64,000 bases of DNA, from assembly GCA_041984235.1 (NCBI GenBank), contig JBHIYN010000006.1:252245-316244 (forward strand). Reading direction: 5' to 3'. Source of the stretch: JBHIYN01 sp041984235 (GTDB taxonomy: Bacteria > Pseudomonadota > Gammaproteobacteria > Ga0077536). Under the pieces are notes generated by a model that saw nothing but the letters and a program-made list of their open reading frames with translations, was not told the DNA's origin and did not search any database. The translations under genes were made by a program, and so were the position numbers. Shown in pieces: positions 16,594-26,452 of this stretch (position 1 is the stretch's first letter; each line of letters starts with the position of its first letter).

Positions 16594-19500
16594 GCTGCGG
16601 TATACATTCCCGGCACGTACAGTTGCGGTTGGCGGACCAGGCGTCGAATGTCGACGAATTCGCAGTCCAGACCGGGGCCGAAATGGGACTGCAATTCGAG
16701 CTTCGCGTCAATCTGGAGATCGTTAGCCAAACCTTCGCGGGGGTGCCAGAGTGGGTGACATAGTACCAACGCCCGTTCCTCGCCCTTGATAATCGCCGGT
16801 AACGTGGCGGCCTCCATGACCAGCGGCGGGACTCCGCCGGTTCCACAGATGCGCGCAAACGTTTCGGCGACGTCCATCCCGTCACGCAGCCAGCGATCTG
16901 TGTCGAGTGGTATGCGAAGAACTAGTTCGGCGACGTCGAGTGCTAGCCGCCAGTCCAGAGCCGCGTGCACGAATCGATTGTCATAGGTGCGCATGCAATC
17001 TGGACACGACGAGTCACAGTCCAGGTGTATTTGCTTGGTCCATGACGCTCTAACAGTGTCGTAGTGCTTACGGAGTACTTCCTGTAAGTAGGTGGCATCG
17101 TACAGATGCCGGGTGTACCCAGCTCCGTTCGGCAGCGAATCGGCTAGGAACAGCTGGTGAGTTACGCAGCTCGGGGCGCGATATCGCTGGGTCCCCGTAC
17201 GAAGCTCCGCGGGATCGACGTCGAGTGCAACGGTTGCGGCCTTCCTGAGAAATTGGCTGAAAGACGTGATCGCGGCTGCAGCGGACGATTGCTCCTCCAC
17301 GTCTAGTAACCCGTTATTGCCCACCCCAACGGCTTCGTCGATAACTAGCGATAGGACATCTGTCTGGAACACCGCGCCGATGGCGCCGCGCGCGATGCCT
17401 TGGTCGCCGACCCTGGAAAACCATTGCGGTGGCCGCTCGTAGAGCGACTCGTCGGTGACGACTAGCGAATCGTGGTAACGCTTGAACTCGAAGAGTTCGC
17501 CACGATTGTCGTTTATAAGTGCGATGGGTCGATCAGAGGCCAGGGCAACCTTCGCGGGGCCGAGTTTGAGACCACTGTCGTAATCAGGTTGGAAAGCCAG
17601 GACGGGAGGCGGTAGGACAGGTCCCCTTTGCCGCTGTCCGTCGTAGTCACGTGGAGTACCTGTCGTGCGAAATCCCTTGGGCTGGTACAGGTCGAAAGGT
17701 TCACAAGGTTGCCCGCAGGTTCCGCAAGCCTCCACGGTGCCTTGGTGGAACGCCATGCAACCCGGGTCGACACACCTGGAGAACGCCAGCGGGGGGCCCA
17801 GAGGGTCCTCGTCGTGAACTATCCGCCCCCCCATGTCCATCTTGTACTCGAACCCACAAGCGGTGTGTATTTGTTTGTCCTTCGGAACTTCCGCCCCCGG
17901 GGAAAATGCCCAAATAGCATGGTCGAGGGGGCGGTCGCTAACAACCTGTTGGTCGAGGGGGACGTTCTCCACGTAACGGAAAAGGCTGCGACTTTGCGTT
18001 GGAAATCCGAACATCGGCAACACGGCCGCAGTAGCCAGTCGCTCGCTGAGGTCTTGCTGGATGTATCGCGAGTCAGACGCTATGTCGGAGATTCTCTCGG
18101 CAAGACCGGTTCGGCAAAATTCCTTCAGCGCACTAACCGAATCGGCTGGCACCGGGGCGTGTGCACATAGGCGGTCAACGACCGTGTCGACATCCGGTGC
18201 TGAGCTCAGCCAGTTAGTGACCGGAGTTCTATAGGTCGAGGCCCACGCATCCGTTGCGCCAAAGGCGCCGTGCACGCTTGCGCCGCGACCAGATGGCGGG
18301 TTATCTAGTGACAGGAACGCGCGCCGCAGCAGTTCCGCGGAAACAACCCGGGTGATTATTTCGGGTCTCGTCAGGTCGAGGTAAGGCTGCGGGGGTTTGT
18401 CGCCGGTAATGCGGTCCGCGTGGTTGTAGTAAAAATCGTCGTGGGATCCGGCGCGACATACAGTGACGGCGTACGAGAATGATTGGCCAGCTCGACCAGC
18501 CCGGCCCACGCGCTGTTGGTAGTTGAATCGTTGAGGTGGCACGTTTGCCATCATCACCAATTGGAGCGAACCGATGTCTACACCGACTTCCATGGTCGTC
18601 GTCACGCTCAGCACGTCGATGCCGTGGGACAATTCGGCTTCGCCGTCGAGGAATGCCTTCTTAAACAAGCGTTGCCGGCGCCGCTGCTCGGACAGCGGCT
18701 TGGTCTGGCCAGTGAGTTCTTCCACATGTAGCCGCTGGCCAGGCATTTCCGCGAGCCAACGGTAGTATTCATCGGTGCCGCCGTCGCCGACACCGAGTAA
18801 GGAGAAGTCCCTCGATTCGCAGTGTGCCGACGTGCACGCGGGCACTGGTAGACATGCCGTGATGCGGGAACAGCGTGTACACTGCTGCAACACTCCAGGC
18901 TCAATTGGAACGAGTTCGAGGGGAAGACCGGCGACCCTAGACGTGAGGAGCACCCACGTGCGACGCACTATCCCGGCGTCTTCGAGCGTCCGCAAGACAC
19001 TACTCTCGATTTCGCCGTATGCGCGCCCCAGCCTGTCCGCGACACGTCCCAGGTACTTCTTGACGCGGGCGGGTGTCGCCTCCGAGGCGGAGCTGCTTGA
19101 ACCTTCGTAACGCCTGCCTTGTCCCAGGATCCGCACGACGTTCGCCAGGATCCCCCGCGCAACGTCCTCGCCTACCCCGAGGATGGCGCCGTGCTTTCCG
19201 GTTGGGGCAACGAAAGCGATGCCGAGAGACTCGAGATCCCGCCCCCCCGCGTCGAATAGGGCCCCGGCGACGTGATTCGCAATCGCTTGCTCGATCTCGT
19301 CGCGCGGCCCTCGCGCCGCGGCAGGGTCGATTGGGTCAACCCCCGCCGGTCGTGTTTCGTCGAAGTAACGCCACCAAGGCTCCCCACCTGGGCGTTGACG
19401 AGAGGCGTCAGGTCCCGCCGGATTCACGCCAAGCGCCCTCGTTCGGGCAGCTACACCGGCGATAAGGGCCGGCCATGTCAGCGTTGGTTTGCCGAGGTAC

Positions 19501-22007
19501 TGTTCTGCGTAGGACGACCGCGTGGCCGCGTGGGCCTCGGAATCGGCACCGAATGCCTCGGCGAGGAATGCTGGCCAGAACCGCGCGTCTCGGCTCTCGA
19601 TTTCCTCTTTCAGCTGGGTTTGCTCGGCTGAGAGTGGTTCCCCGGCCGCCGTGGCGCGTGCCACCTCTTGGATATCGTCCAGAGTTGTCGACCCGGAATC
19701 GTTGAGTACCGCCACCACTAGCTGCCTCACGAGCGACCGGAAGTGATTCAGCTCTAGCCCGCCAGCTACGTCCGCAGCGTCGTCGCGGCTGTCGGTGAAT
19801 GCGATCATCTGTGCTGCGCCGTCGCCGGCGCCCACCGAGTCGGCGGCACGGTCTGCGATCAGTTGGGTAGTCGCGTTGAGACCGGTTCGAAATGCCCGGA
19901 TGGAACTCTCGACTCGGCGGCCCGCGAAAAACGCGCGAAGATTTTGTTGGCGCTTCTCCGAGAGGCACGCCGGGCATTTTTCTGGTACAGCCGGTGCACG
20001 GGTCTCTGGCGGTACGGCCAACATTGTTCCTGTCGGCGTGTCGAACGGTGAAGCCATGACAAGCCGCCCGTCCAGCGGGGTGTAGACAGCCGGATGAAAG
20101 GAGAACGTCCGAGTCTTCCTGGAACCTGGAATCGTGTGGCGCCAAGCAGAAATTTCGTTCGGATCGTGGAACTTGCCCGGCCAGTACCAGGCAAATTGGC
20201 CGTGCTCCCGCTCGTTGACCAGCGTCGGCGCGACGGTCGCGAGGTCCGTAGGCCCCGACTCGAGGAACATCGTTCCATCGCTGCCGGCGGCGGATTTCGT
20301 CACGTAGCCACCCAGGTACAGTTCCCCGCAGTCGTAACAGTAGAGGAGCTCGAGCACCTGCCCGCCGCAAGGGCACTTGAGCGTCGGCAATCGGAACAGC
20401 TTTCCGACTCGACGCTCTTCGAACTGGTAGGCATCGTCGACCTCCATGCACCCGGGGTTGGAACACGCCCACATGCCCTGGATTTGGCGGAGAAAAAGGT
20501 GGGCCCTGAACGAAGGTTGCGGCCTCTCGTAAGATTCAAGTGACTCCGCGTCCGCCGCTCGGCAGATGGCATCGAGTTCCGCCACCGTGCCGCCCGGCCC
20601 GAGGAGCACCTCGCGAACTTCGTCGAGCGTTGCCGGCACGACGCGCCCGTCGCTGCGCTCCCCGGCTACGAGGCACGCGGATCCCAGGGCACGCCTAGGC
20701 GATAGCATCGTTACTAGTTCGCGGGTTGCTTCTTGGTCGCCACTGTTGATTGCCTCGACTTTCCCGGTGAGCAAGTGGCGGTCTACCGGTAATTCGGCCG
20801 CCGGGCGAAGAGGCTCCCCAGGATAGACTTCGAACGTTTCGCGCGGGACCCCGAAAAACTCCTCGAGGTACCTCAATCCTTCTCCGCCGTCGAGCGACGC
20901 GCTCGTCCCGAGGCATCGGAGCTGCGGCGAGTCCGGTTCCAAGCCTAGGCGTGCTAGGAGATTTCGGATTACCAGCGCGACCTCGGTACCGGCGGTGCCA
21001 CGGTACCCGTGAAGTTCGTCGACAATCAGCGAAAAGTGGTGGTCTTCAGATTCAGCTAGCCAAGCCTTGGTCTGGTCGAATATCGACGTCTCCAGGCCGC
21101 GCATGAGCATGATGTTGAGCATCGCCACGTTCGTTATAAATATATCCGGCGGTGCGTCGAGCATGTCCCAGCGGCTTAGCATTTCGCCGCACAGCGGATC
21201 CGGGAATTGGCACCGGAGATCGTCGGGCCGTCCTCGTAGCCGGTCCGCTTCCCTGGCGATCTCGCCGATCTCGCGGGCAAGGCTCTTCACGCGCTTTAAC
21301 CCGCCCGCATCCAAGGCGCCGTCCGGGAAGTACGTACCGCCTGGCGTGGCCCCCGTGTAGCGACCGAAGTAGAAGAAGGGCTTGCCATGAACCAGTTGGG
21401 CACGAAAGGCCGCCTGGCGGATCCGGCAAATCTGGTCCTCGACCAGTGCGTTAGTTGGGTACAGCAAAAGTGCGCGAACGGCGGGCTTGACGCCCCGCAC
21501 GCCTGAACGGAGCCCCTGCCACGGCACCGATCCGTCCCAGGCCTCGTCCCACCACCGGCGTAATTCTCCTCTGGGCGCCCCCCCTACTCGCTCAGAGAGT
21601 AGGCGAGCAATAACGGGCAACAAGAAACTCTCGGTCTTACCGGAGCCTGTCCCCGAAGTGACGACGACGTTTCTACGCGCGGCAGAATTATCGGCGAGCG
21701 ACGTCTCGAGCGACTGTGCTTGGTGCGTTCGAAGCGCGAAGTCGTCTCCGAAAACGATTCTGCCAAGGTACTGCGCCACCTCCCCGGGCAAACCGGCACG
21801 TTCACACGCCTCGGCAACCGGTACGGTCGACGGGTAGGGCAGTACAGCCTCGAGCCGGACATCCTGTGCAGTGACGCCAGTCTGCGACAGAAGCTCCCGC
21901 CGCTCGTACATTAGTTTCCCGTCTCTCATCCAGAAGGCACTGTCGTAGTACTTGTGGTAAGCCTCTTGGATGAATTCCAGGATATCCGCTGGTGTCGTAG
22001 CCGTCAC
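16590..22007 (-). CDS. Large SF2 helicase with C-terminal DUF1998-type cysteine cluster (DruE-like)
   Basis: This gene encodes 1,805 residues. The DEAD/H motifs run in order: Walker A SGTGSGKTES (about 118-127), motif Ia LLYPTNALVEDQ (181-192), DELH box (330-333), motif III GTSAS (367-371) and motif VI QQRVGRAGRAG (about 1,230). Cys-rich zinc sites lie at about 520-570 (CPCGG, CYDC). The end carries CDSSCPDCMRTYDN with a following His, the hallmark of the DUF1998/MrfA-type C-terminus. Length and layout match DruE of Druantia better than the shorter DISARM DrmA/DrmB. It overlaps both neighbours by ATGA-type 4-base overlaps, so it is the middle gene of a coupled operon. It probably translocates on DNA to attack invading phage or plasmid DNA. 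Confidence 0.85.
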   Translation of the reverse strand: MTATTPADILEFIQEAYHKYYDSAFWMRDGKLMYERRELLSQTGVTAQDVRLEAVLPYPSTVPVAEACERAGLPGEVAQYLGRIVFGDDFALRTHQAQSLETSLADNSAARRNVVVTSGTGSGKTESFLLPVIARLLSERVGGAPRGELRRWWDEAWDGSVPWQGLRSGVRGVKPAVRALLLYPTNALVEDQICRIRQAAFRAQLVHGKPFFYFGRYTGATPGGTYFPDGALDAGGLKRVKSLAREIGEIAREADRLRGRPDDLRCQFPDPLCGEMLSRWDMLDAPPDIFITNVAMLNIMLMRGLETSIFDQTKAWLAESEDHHFSLIVDELHGYRGTAGTEVALVIRNLLARLGLEPDSPQLRCLGTSASLDGGEGLRYLEEFFGVPRETFEVYPGEPLRPAAELPVDRHLLTGKVEAINSGDQEATRELVTMLSPRRALGSACLVAGERSDGRVVPATLDEVREVLLGPGGTVAELDAICRAADAESLESYERPQPSFRAHLFLRQIQGMWACSNPGCMEVDDAYQFEERRVGKLFRLPTLKCPCGGQVLELLYCYDCGELYLGGYVTKSAAGSDGTMFLESGPTDLATVAPTLVNEREHGQFAWYWPGKFHDPNEISAWRHTIPGSRKTRTFSFHPAVYTPLDGRLVMASPFDTPTGTMLAVPPETRAPAVPEKCPACLSEKRQQNLRAFFAGRRVESSIRAFRTGLNATTQLIADRAADSVGAGDGAAQMIAFTDSRDDAADVAGGLELNHFRSLVRQLVVAVLNDSGSTTLDDIQEVARATAAGEPLSAEQTQLKEEIESRDARFWPAFLAEAFGADSEAHAATRSSYAEQYLGKPTLTWPALIAGVAARTRALGVNPAGPDASRQRPGGEPWWRYFDETRPAGVDPIDPAAARGPRDEIEQAIANHVAGALFDAGGRDLESLGIAFVAPTGKHGAILGVGEDVARGILANVVRILGQGRRYEGSSSSASEATPARVKKYLGRVADRLGRAYGEIESSVLRTLEDAGIVRRTWVLLTSRVAGLPLELVPIEPGVLQQCTRCSRITACLPVPACTSAHCESRDFSLLGVGDGGTDEYYRWLAEMPGQRLHVEELTGQTKPLSEQRRRQRLFKKAFLDGEAELSHGIDVLSVTTTMEVGVDIGSLQLVMMANVPPQRFNYQQRVGRAGRAGQSFSYAVTVCRAGSHDDFYYNHADRITGDKPPQPYLDLTRPEIITRVVSAELLRRAFLSLDNPPSGRGASVHGAFGATDAWASTYRTPVTNWLSSAPDVDTVVDRLCAHAPVPADSVSALKEFCRTGLAERISDIASDSRYIQQDLSERLATAAVLPMFGFPTQSRSLFRYVENVPLDQQVVSDRPLDHAIWAFSPGAEVPKDKQIHTACGFEYKMDMGGRIVHDEDPLGPPLAFSRCVDPGCMAFHQGTVEACGTCGQPCEPFDLYQPKGFRTTGTPRDYDGQRQRGPVLPPPVLAFQPDYDSGLKLGPAKVALASDRPIALINDNRGELFEFKRYHDSLVVTDESLYERPPQWFSRVGDQGIARGAIGAVFQTDVLSLVIDEAVGVGNNGLLDVEEQSSAAAAITSFSQFLRKAATVALDVDPAELRTGTQRYRAPSCVTHQLFLADSLPNGAGYTRHLYDATYLQEVLRKHYDTVRASWTKQIHLDCDSSCPDCMRTYDNRFVHAALDWRLALDVAELVLRIPLDTDRWLRDGMDVAETFARICGTGGVPPLVMEAATLPAIIKGEERALVLCHPLWHPREGLANDLQIDAKLELQSHFGPGLDCEFVDIRRLVRQPQLYVPGMYTAA

Positions 22008-25000
22008 GCTGATCCCTCCACCCCATACAGTTTCTGCTTCAGGGCCGAGGCTACGCCTAGCCCCACTCCCCGGTAAACAAGCCGGTGACCGACCCGCTCC
22101 GGGAATTCGCCGCTACATGCGAAAAGCACTCTGGAGTAAAGCCCCGGAGGTTCGCACCCGGGCGCGGCGTAGAACTCGCGCCGGAGCGGGTCGAAACCGT
22201 GAAGCGCGATCCCAAGCCGCGACGCCTCCAAGATCTTGACCGCCTCGTGCGGTCCCTCGCGGAGGTCGCCGTTGTCACCTCGCCAAGCGTAGCGCTGGTG
22301 ACCGTGAATAACGCGGTAGGCGCCTGGCTCGCTGGCCGAGTTCGCGGAGCGCCACCGGTTGGTGCGCACGTCAAATTGCTCGAGGCTGGCAGAAGCGCCG
22401 GCGTGGAAGTGCGGTAGCGTCTCGTGCACTGCCGCGAGCGAGGGCAAGCTCCCGAGGAGTGACTCGACGGCCCTAGTTTCTACCGTTACGGGACGACCCA
22501 GCGGGTCGGTAACCCCGGTGGTTGACTCCAACAGGTGCGACGGGCTTACGCCGCGCCAACGGTGAATGCTTGCGCCGCCGGGCCGCTCGCCGAGCTCGTA
22601 CCGAGCTTCGCCGAGCACGTCTTGCAGCTCGTCCAGCAAGCTGCGGTTCCGGAAACCCGCGAGGAAACAGCTACTCTCGTCGACGAAGACGAGGGTCGGC
22701 GGGGCAACGGACCAGTGGGTCGGTTGAAAGGAAGGACCGAGCCCGACGTCGAGTAGACCAGAGTCACGGAACTCACGGATCAGCTGGCGCGGTAGCCACG
22801 GATCATCGCTACACGATGCTGCGAGTCGCGCGAGGTTGTCCCAGGTTCCGCTCCCGAGGTAGCACAACGCGTCTTCAAGTTGCTGGATCGACGGCCTGTG
22901 CCCAGTCCCCGTCGAGGAGATGTGGCGTTCTTTGCCTACTCTGGCCGGACCCTGTGCCCCGTTTCGCCGTCGACGTCTACTTTTCCACGTGCGCGACATT
23001 GATTCCAGTCCGCAATCTTTACAGCGCATGCGCTTCGCTTGAAACCGATCGTCGCCGGGGTTGAACGCCTCCACTATCCAGTAGTGGTGGTTCCGGACGA
23101 AGCATTCGGCGGCCGCAACAGCGCCGCCGCCACATGCATAACGGGGTATCTCGTCCATCCTGTCGTCTACTTCCCCGCTGTCGTTTTCGAGTGGCACCTC
23201 GAGTTTGAGGTCGGCAGGTGTTCCGCTTGTCACGGTCTCGGAATCGTTCGCAGTTTGCGGAAGTCGAAATCCTCGGACGTAAATGTCCTCGACGTCGTCG
23301 GCCTCGACGGGTTGGGCAGAAAGTAAGTTTAGCGCGTCACCGGTAAGTACGTCGTAGCCTAGAAATTGGCCACGGAAGGCTCTTGGCATGTCTGCGGTGC
23401 GGAGCGAAAACTGCCTTTCCGACTTTGCGCTCCGGCCGTGCCGGATCGAAACGCGAAAGTTACCTTCCCGCGTTTCCAGCGCGTCCTCGACCGCGACCAC
23501 CGCGCTACCTTGCTCGAAGGCTTCCTCGAAGATGCACACGTCCTTCGATTTCCCGACGCGCTCCTCGTCGACCCGCACGGAGAAGTCACTCTGCTCCGAA
23601 GATGCACTGATGAGTGGCGGGCACTCGCCGTGCCAAGTAGTGGGGGCCAGCCGCAGGCCGCGGGTCAACTCGAGCGCGGTGCCGCTTGACAACGGCACGA
23701 GTGCCTGAAGCTGGTTCTCACAGTCCGCGGAGAAGTGCATTTCGACGTCGAGGAAAACTGCCCAGCTTTCGGGTAACCCCTGCACGTCCTCGCACTTAGC
23801 GTAACCCGGTGCGGCGTTTGACTGCAGCAGGTTATCGACTCGATCAACCCAGCTCGAGTGACAGAGGACGAGACACCGCTTGAACAGCTGGACGCGGGAC
23901 ACTTCCCGGAAGTAGGGACGTCCCTCAACCTGCATTAACGGGATAACAGGTGCCGGACTGTGTGTGTAACTCTTGCCCGAATCAACGGTCGCTAGATCCA
24001 CGAAGGAGACGAGTAGTTGGTCGAGGCGAAACGCGCCCGTCGGTTGGAGGGTGGCGAGACCAAACGCGGGAAACGGTTCGAGGCGAAGGTCGGGCGGAGC
24101 ACTCTGGAAGTCCAGGTTGCTCGTGCCGCCGTCCGAGGCGCGGAGCCGTAGTGCAAGGGATCCGGTTTCGTCGGGTAGGTTGGTCGCCAGGAAAAGTCGC
24201 AGCGAGGTCGCCGGGTAGGTCGCCAGGTTCGCCACCCACCACAGCCGGGAAGCCGTGTCTGTTCTGGGTACGCGAGTCTTGGGTGCCCAGTGTGAGAGTT
24301 CCGTGACGGCTGCTAGGGCGACGCGTTCTCGCAGGGAAGGATCCTGCCAAAGCTTCCTGAGCCATCGAGACGGGCCGTGTGTGCTCATCCACTCGTGCAG
24401 GTACAGGAACATTTCGCCCTCGGAAACGTCGGCACCCGGTGACAGCCCCAGAGTCTCGAACAGGTCGTGGAACCGCTCCCGGTCAGCGTCGCGTACCAGC
24501 GCCTGCGAAATGGCGTAACTAACGTACCGCCAATTCGTGACCGGCTGGGCAGTGGGGATCCCTAGCGACGAGTCGTGCTCGCGGAGCCACAGGTTCAAGC
24601 CTCGCCAGAAATCGAGGGTGTACTTCCCGCCTGCCCTTAGGTGTTGAACGAGGCTTTCGTCCTCGATCCCGAGCACTTCCCCGAGTCGGCTGTAGTAATT
24701 GATCGCGGCGAATTCGTCGTCGGCTCGCATTCGCTCGGCGGCCATCGACAAGATGCACAATAGCCCCGTGAAGGGAGGCGCGGTGTCGCGGGTAGTACGC
24801 AACCACTTTGCAAACACCTGCTGGTGAAACCGGTACGGGTTGCGAGCGTCAAAATCCAACGTCTCGCGGACTGACGAGCCTGCTATGTCTTCTAGGTCGT
24901 CGACGTTCATACCGACGCGGCGCGCAACTTCTTCCGCCAGAGAACCTTCAAGGTCAAGAAAAACCGGCGCATTGGCGAAGCGGCCATCGAAAAACGTTTC

Positions 25001-25039
25001 GTTGACCGCCTTGTTGAAGTCTTCGTAGGACACGCGCAC
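22004..25039 (-). CDS. Large protein of unknown fold, first gene of the defence operon (possible DruG/DruH-type)
   Basis: This gene encodes 1,011 residues, starting at GTG (25039) with GGGAG upstream. I recognise no catalytic motif. The N-terminal half is helical and acidic. A Zn-ribbon half-site MRCKDC with preceding CGGG lies near residues 650-690, followed by a strongly basic RRRRR stretch that could bind nucleic acid. Size and position directly before the DUF1998 helicase fit the large uncharacterised partners of DruE (DruG in type II, DruH in type III). It overlaps the helicase gene by 4 bases. The role is inferred from context only. Confidence 0.65.
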   Translation of the reverse strand: MRVSYEDFNKAVNETFFDGRFANAPVFLDLEGSLAEEVARRVGMNVDDLEDIAGSSVRETLDFDARNPYRFHQQVFAKWLRTTRDTAPPFTGLLCILSMAAERMRADDEFAAINYYSRLGEVLGIEDESLVQHLRAGGKYTLDFWRGLNLWLREHDSSLGIPTAQPVTNWRYVSYAISQALVRDADRERFHDLFETLGLSPGADVSEGEMFLYLHEWMSTHGPSRWLRKLWQDPSLRERVALAAVTELSHWAPKTRVPRTDTASRLWWVANLATYPATSLRLFLATNLPDETGSLALRLRASDGGTSNLDFQSAPPDLRLEPFPAFGLATLQPTGAFRLDQLLVSFVDLATVDSGKSYTHSPAPVIPLMQVEGRPYFREVSRVQLFKRCLVLCHSSWVDRVDNLLQSNAAPGYAKCEDVQGLPESWAVFLDVEMHFSADCENQLQALVPLSSGTALELTRGLRLAPTTWHGECPPLISASSEQSDFSVRVDEERVGKSKDVCIFEEAFEQGSAVVAVEDALETREGNFRVSIRHGRSAKSERQFSLRTADMPRAFRGQFLGYDVLTGDALNLLSAQPVEADDVEDIYVRGFRLPQTANDSETVTSGTPADLKLEVPLENDSGEVDDRMDEIPRYACGGGAVAAAECFVRNHHYWIVEAFNPGDDRFQAKRMRCKDCGLESMSRTWKSRRRRRNGAQGPARVGKERHISSTGTGHRPSIQQLEDALCYLGSGTWDNLARLAASCSDDPWLPRQLIREFRDSGLLDVGLGPSFQPTHWSVAPPTLVFVDESSCFLAGFRNRSLLDELQDVLGEARYELGERPGGASIHRWRGVSPSHLLESTTGVTDPLGRPVTVETRAVESLLGSLPSLAAVHETLPHFHAGASASLEQFDVRTNRWRSANSASEPGAYRVIHGHQRYAWRGDNGDLREGPHEAVKILEASRLGIALHGFDPLRREFYAAPGCEPPGLYSRVLFACSGEFPERVGHRLVYRGVGLGVASALKQKLYGVEGSA

Positions 25040-25738
25040 TGGGCTCCCGAAGCACGTATCCGGCGAGTCGCATCCCTGCCGCGAGCAAGTTTCGGGCCGT
25101 GCATGTTGTTGCCCCTTCGTGGGGCCGTTTGCTCTTCCCTACGTCGTGGCCGACGGTGCGACCACGGACCATTGCACTACCCGCAGATTCGTTGCCTTAC
25201 CCGCAGTTGTTTACCACTCCCATGTTACGCGCGAATGAACATTCGTCTTGGATACGCAGGAAATCAATCATAAGACGCACTAGTGAGTCAACCGGTCCAA
25301 TTCGTCGGGTACCTGACTTGTAACTATGCGTAACATCTTGGTCGACGAGACTATGCCACGGGGTGTCCACGATACTTGGGACGTGCTCCCACGGGGGGCA
25401 CTCGGGACAAGTCATCTACTCGGGGCGGCTTGCACGGTACTCGCAAGGTACGGGGCAACGTTCTCGCCGAGTAGGCTACGCGGCGATGCCCAACCCTTCA
25501 GCTCCTCTGGTGCGCTTGCCCGAGAGACGAGCCCTTCCACACTTCGATGCGCCTTGGCGCGGTGGTATTGATATTCTAGGTGGCAGCATACTTGCACGGG
25601 CCGGTAAGTCCCGAGTTTGTCACTTCCTCTTTATGTCGCGCTGCAAGACCAACACGCCTGGCCGCGGATTCAAATCCCCGGTGACCTGTTCGCGGTTACG
25701 CGAGGCGACGTTCCCGGTTCGTCCCGCGACTTAGACCA
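25040..25738. other. 699-bp divergent intergenic region of the defence island
   Basis: This region separates the minus-strand helicase operon from the plus-strand glycosylase gene, so both promoters should lie here. I see no convincing gene. Open frames here have no ribosome-binding site or recognisable motif. Two inverted repeats stand out: CGAATG-AA-CATTCG at 25232-25245, and the 9-bp pair ATGTTACGC (25222-25230) with GCGTAACAT (25328-25336), 97 bases apart. These may be regulator binding sites. The stretch around 25200-25340 is the most AT-rich part. Confidence 0.5.
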
Positions 25739-26452
25739 ATGTGTCCGAGGAACGAGGAGCGGAATCTCCAGTGGCGCTCGCGGACCCCATCTGCCCGGCG
25801 CGTTCGCGGCTTCCAAGCGAGGCTCTTATCCTGGTACGACGACACCGGACGCTCGTTCCAGTGGCGGCAGCCAGGCGCAGACGACTACGTCCGTGTGGTG
25901 TCCGAGGTCCTACTTCAACGCACACGTGCCGACCGGGTGGCTTCTGTGTTTGACGAATTCCTGGTCGAGTTCCCCGGCTGGGTCGAGTTGTCGAACGCTA
26001 CGGAGTCGGACCTCCAGCGGTTCTTGAGGCCTCTCGGATTGTGGCGTCGTCGGGCAACCGCTCTCCGGGCGCTCGCTTCCGCGGTGGCGTCTAGGGGGGG
26101 CAAGTTGCCGTCGTCGCGCTGCGACCTCGAGTCCCTTCCCGCGGTTGGGCAGTACGTCGCGAACGCAGTACTGGTGTTGGTGCACGGGGTTGCCGCGCCC
26201 TTGCTGGACGTGAACATGTCACGGGTCCTCGAGCGGGTATTCGGAAAGCGGGAGTTGGCGGATATCCGACACGATCCCTACTTGCAGGATCTGGCTCAAC
26301 GGGTCGTCACGGGAGAGCGTACTCAGGAACTCAACTGGGCTATTCTTGATCTCGGTGCCCTCGTCTGTACGCCGAGAAACCCCCGGTGCGAGCAGTGCCC
26401 TCAGCGGCGAGCCTGCGGCCACGCGAGGGCGGGTCGAACACTTGCTCTCTAA
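25739..26452 (+). CDS. MutY/Mig-like HhH-GPD DNA glycosylase with 4Fe-4S cluster, probable T:G mismatch glycosylase
   Basis: This gene encodes 237 residues. The helix-hairpin-helix reads LESLPAVGQYVANAVLV (130-146), the catalytic aspartate is D157 in LLDVNMSRVL, and the iron-sulfur ligands are C210-x6-C217-x2-C220-x5-C226, exact family spacing. At the EndoIII lysine/MutY serine position it has Tyr139, as in the plasmid-borne Mig.Mth thymine glycosylase. The MutY C-terminal 8-oxoG-recognition domain is absent. It ends 4 bases into the convergent cytosine methyltransferase gene. The likely job is to excise T from T:G pairs arising when 5-methylcytosine deaminates, a Vsr-like service to the methyltransferase. 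Specificity is inferred. Confidence 0.82.
   Translation: MCPRNEERNLQWRSRTPSARRVRGFQARLLSWYDDTGRSFQWRQPGADDYVRVVSEVLLQRTRADRVASVFDEFLVEFPGWVELSNATESDLQRFLRPLGLWRRRATALRALASAVASRGGKLPSSRCDLESLPAVGQYVANAVLVLVHGVAAPLLDVNMSRVLERVFGKRELADIRHDPYLQDLAQRVVTGERTQELNWAILDLGALVCTPRNPRCEQCPQRRACGHARAGRTLAL

Noticed and set aside
25660..25700. tRNA-like T-arm sequence (GGATTCAAATCCCC) in the defence intergenic region
   Set aside because: The flanking bases do not form a 5-bp T stem, and no acceptor, D or anticodon arms can be folded around it.
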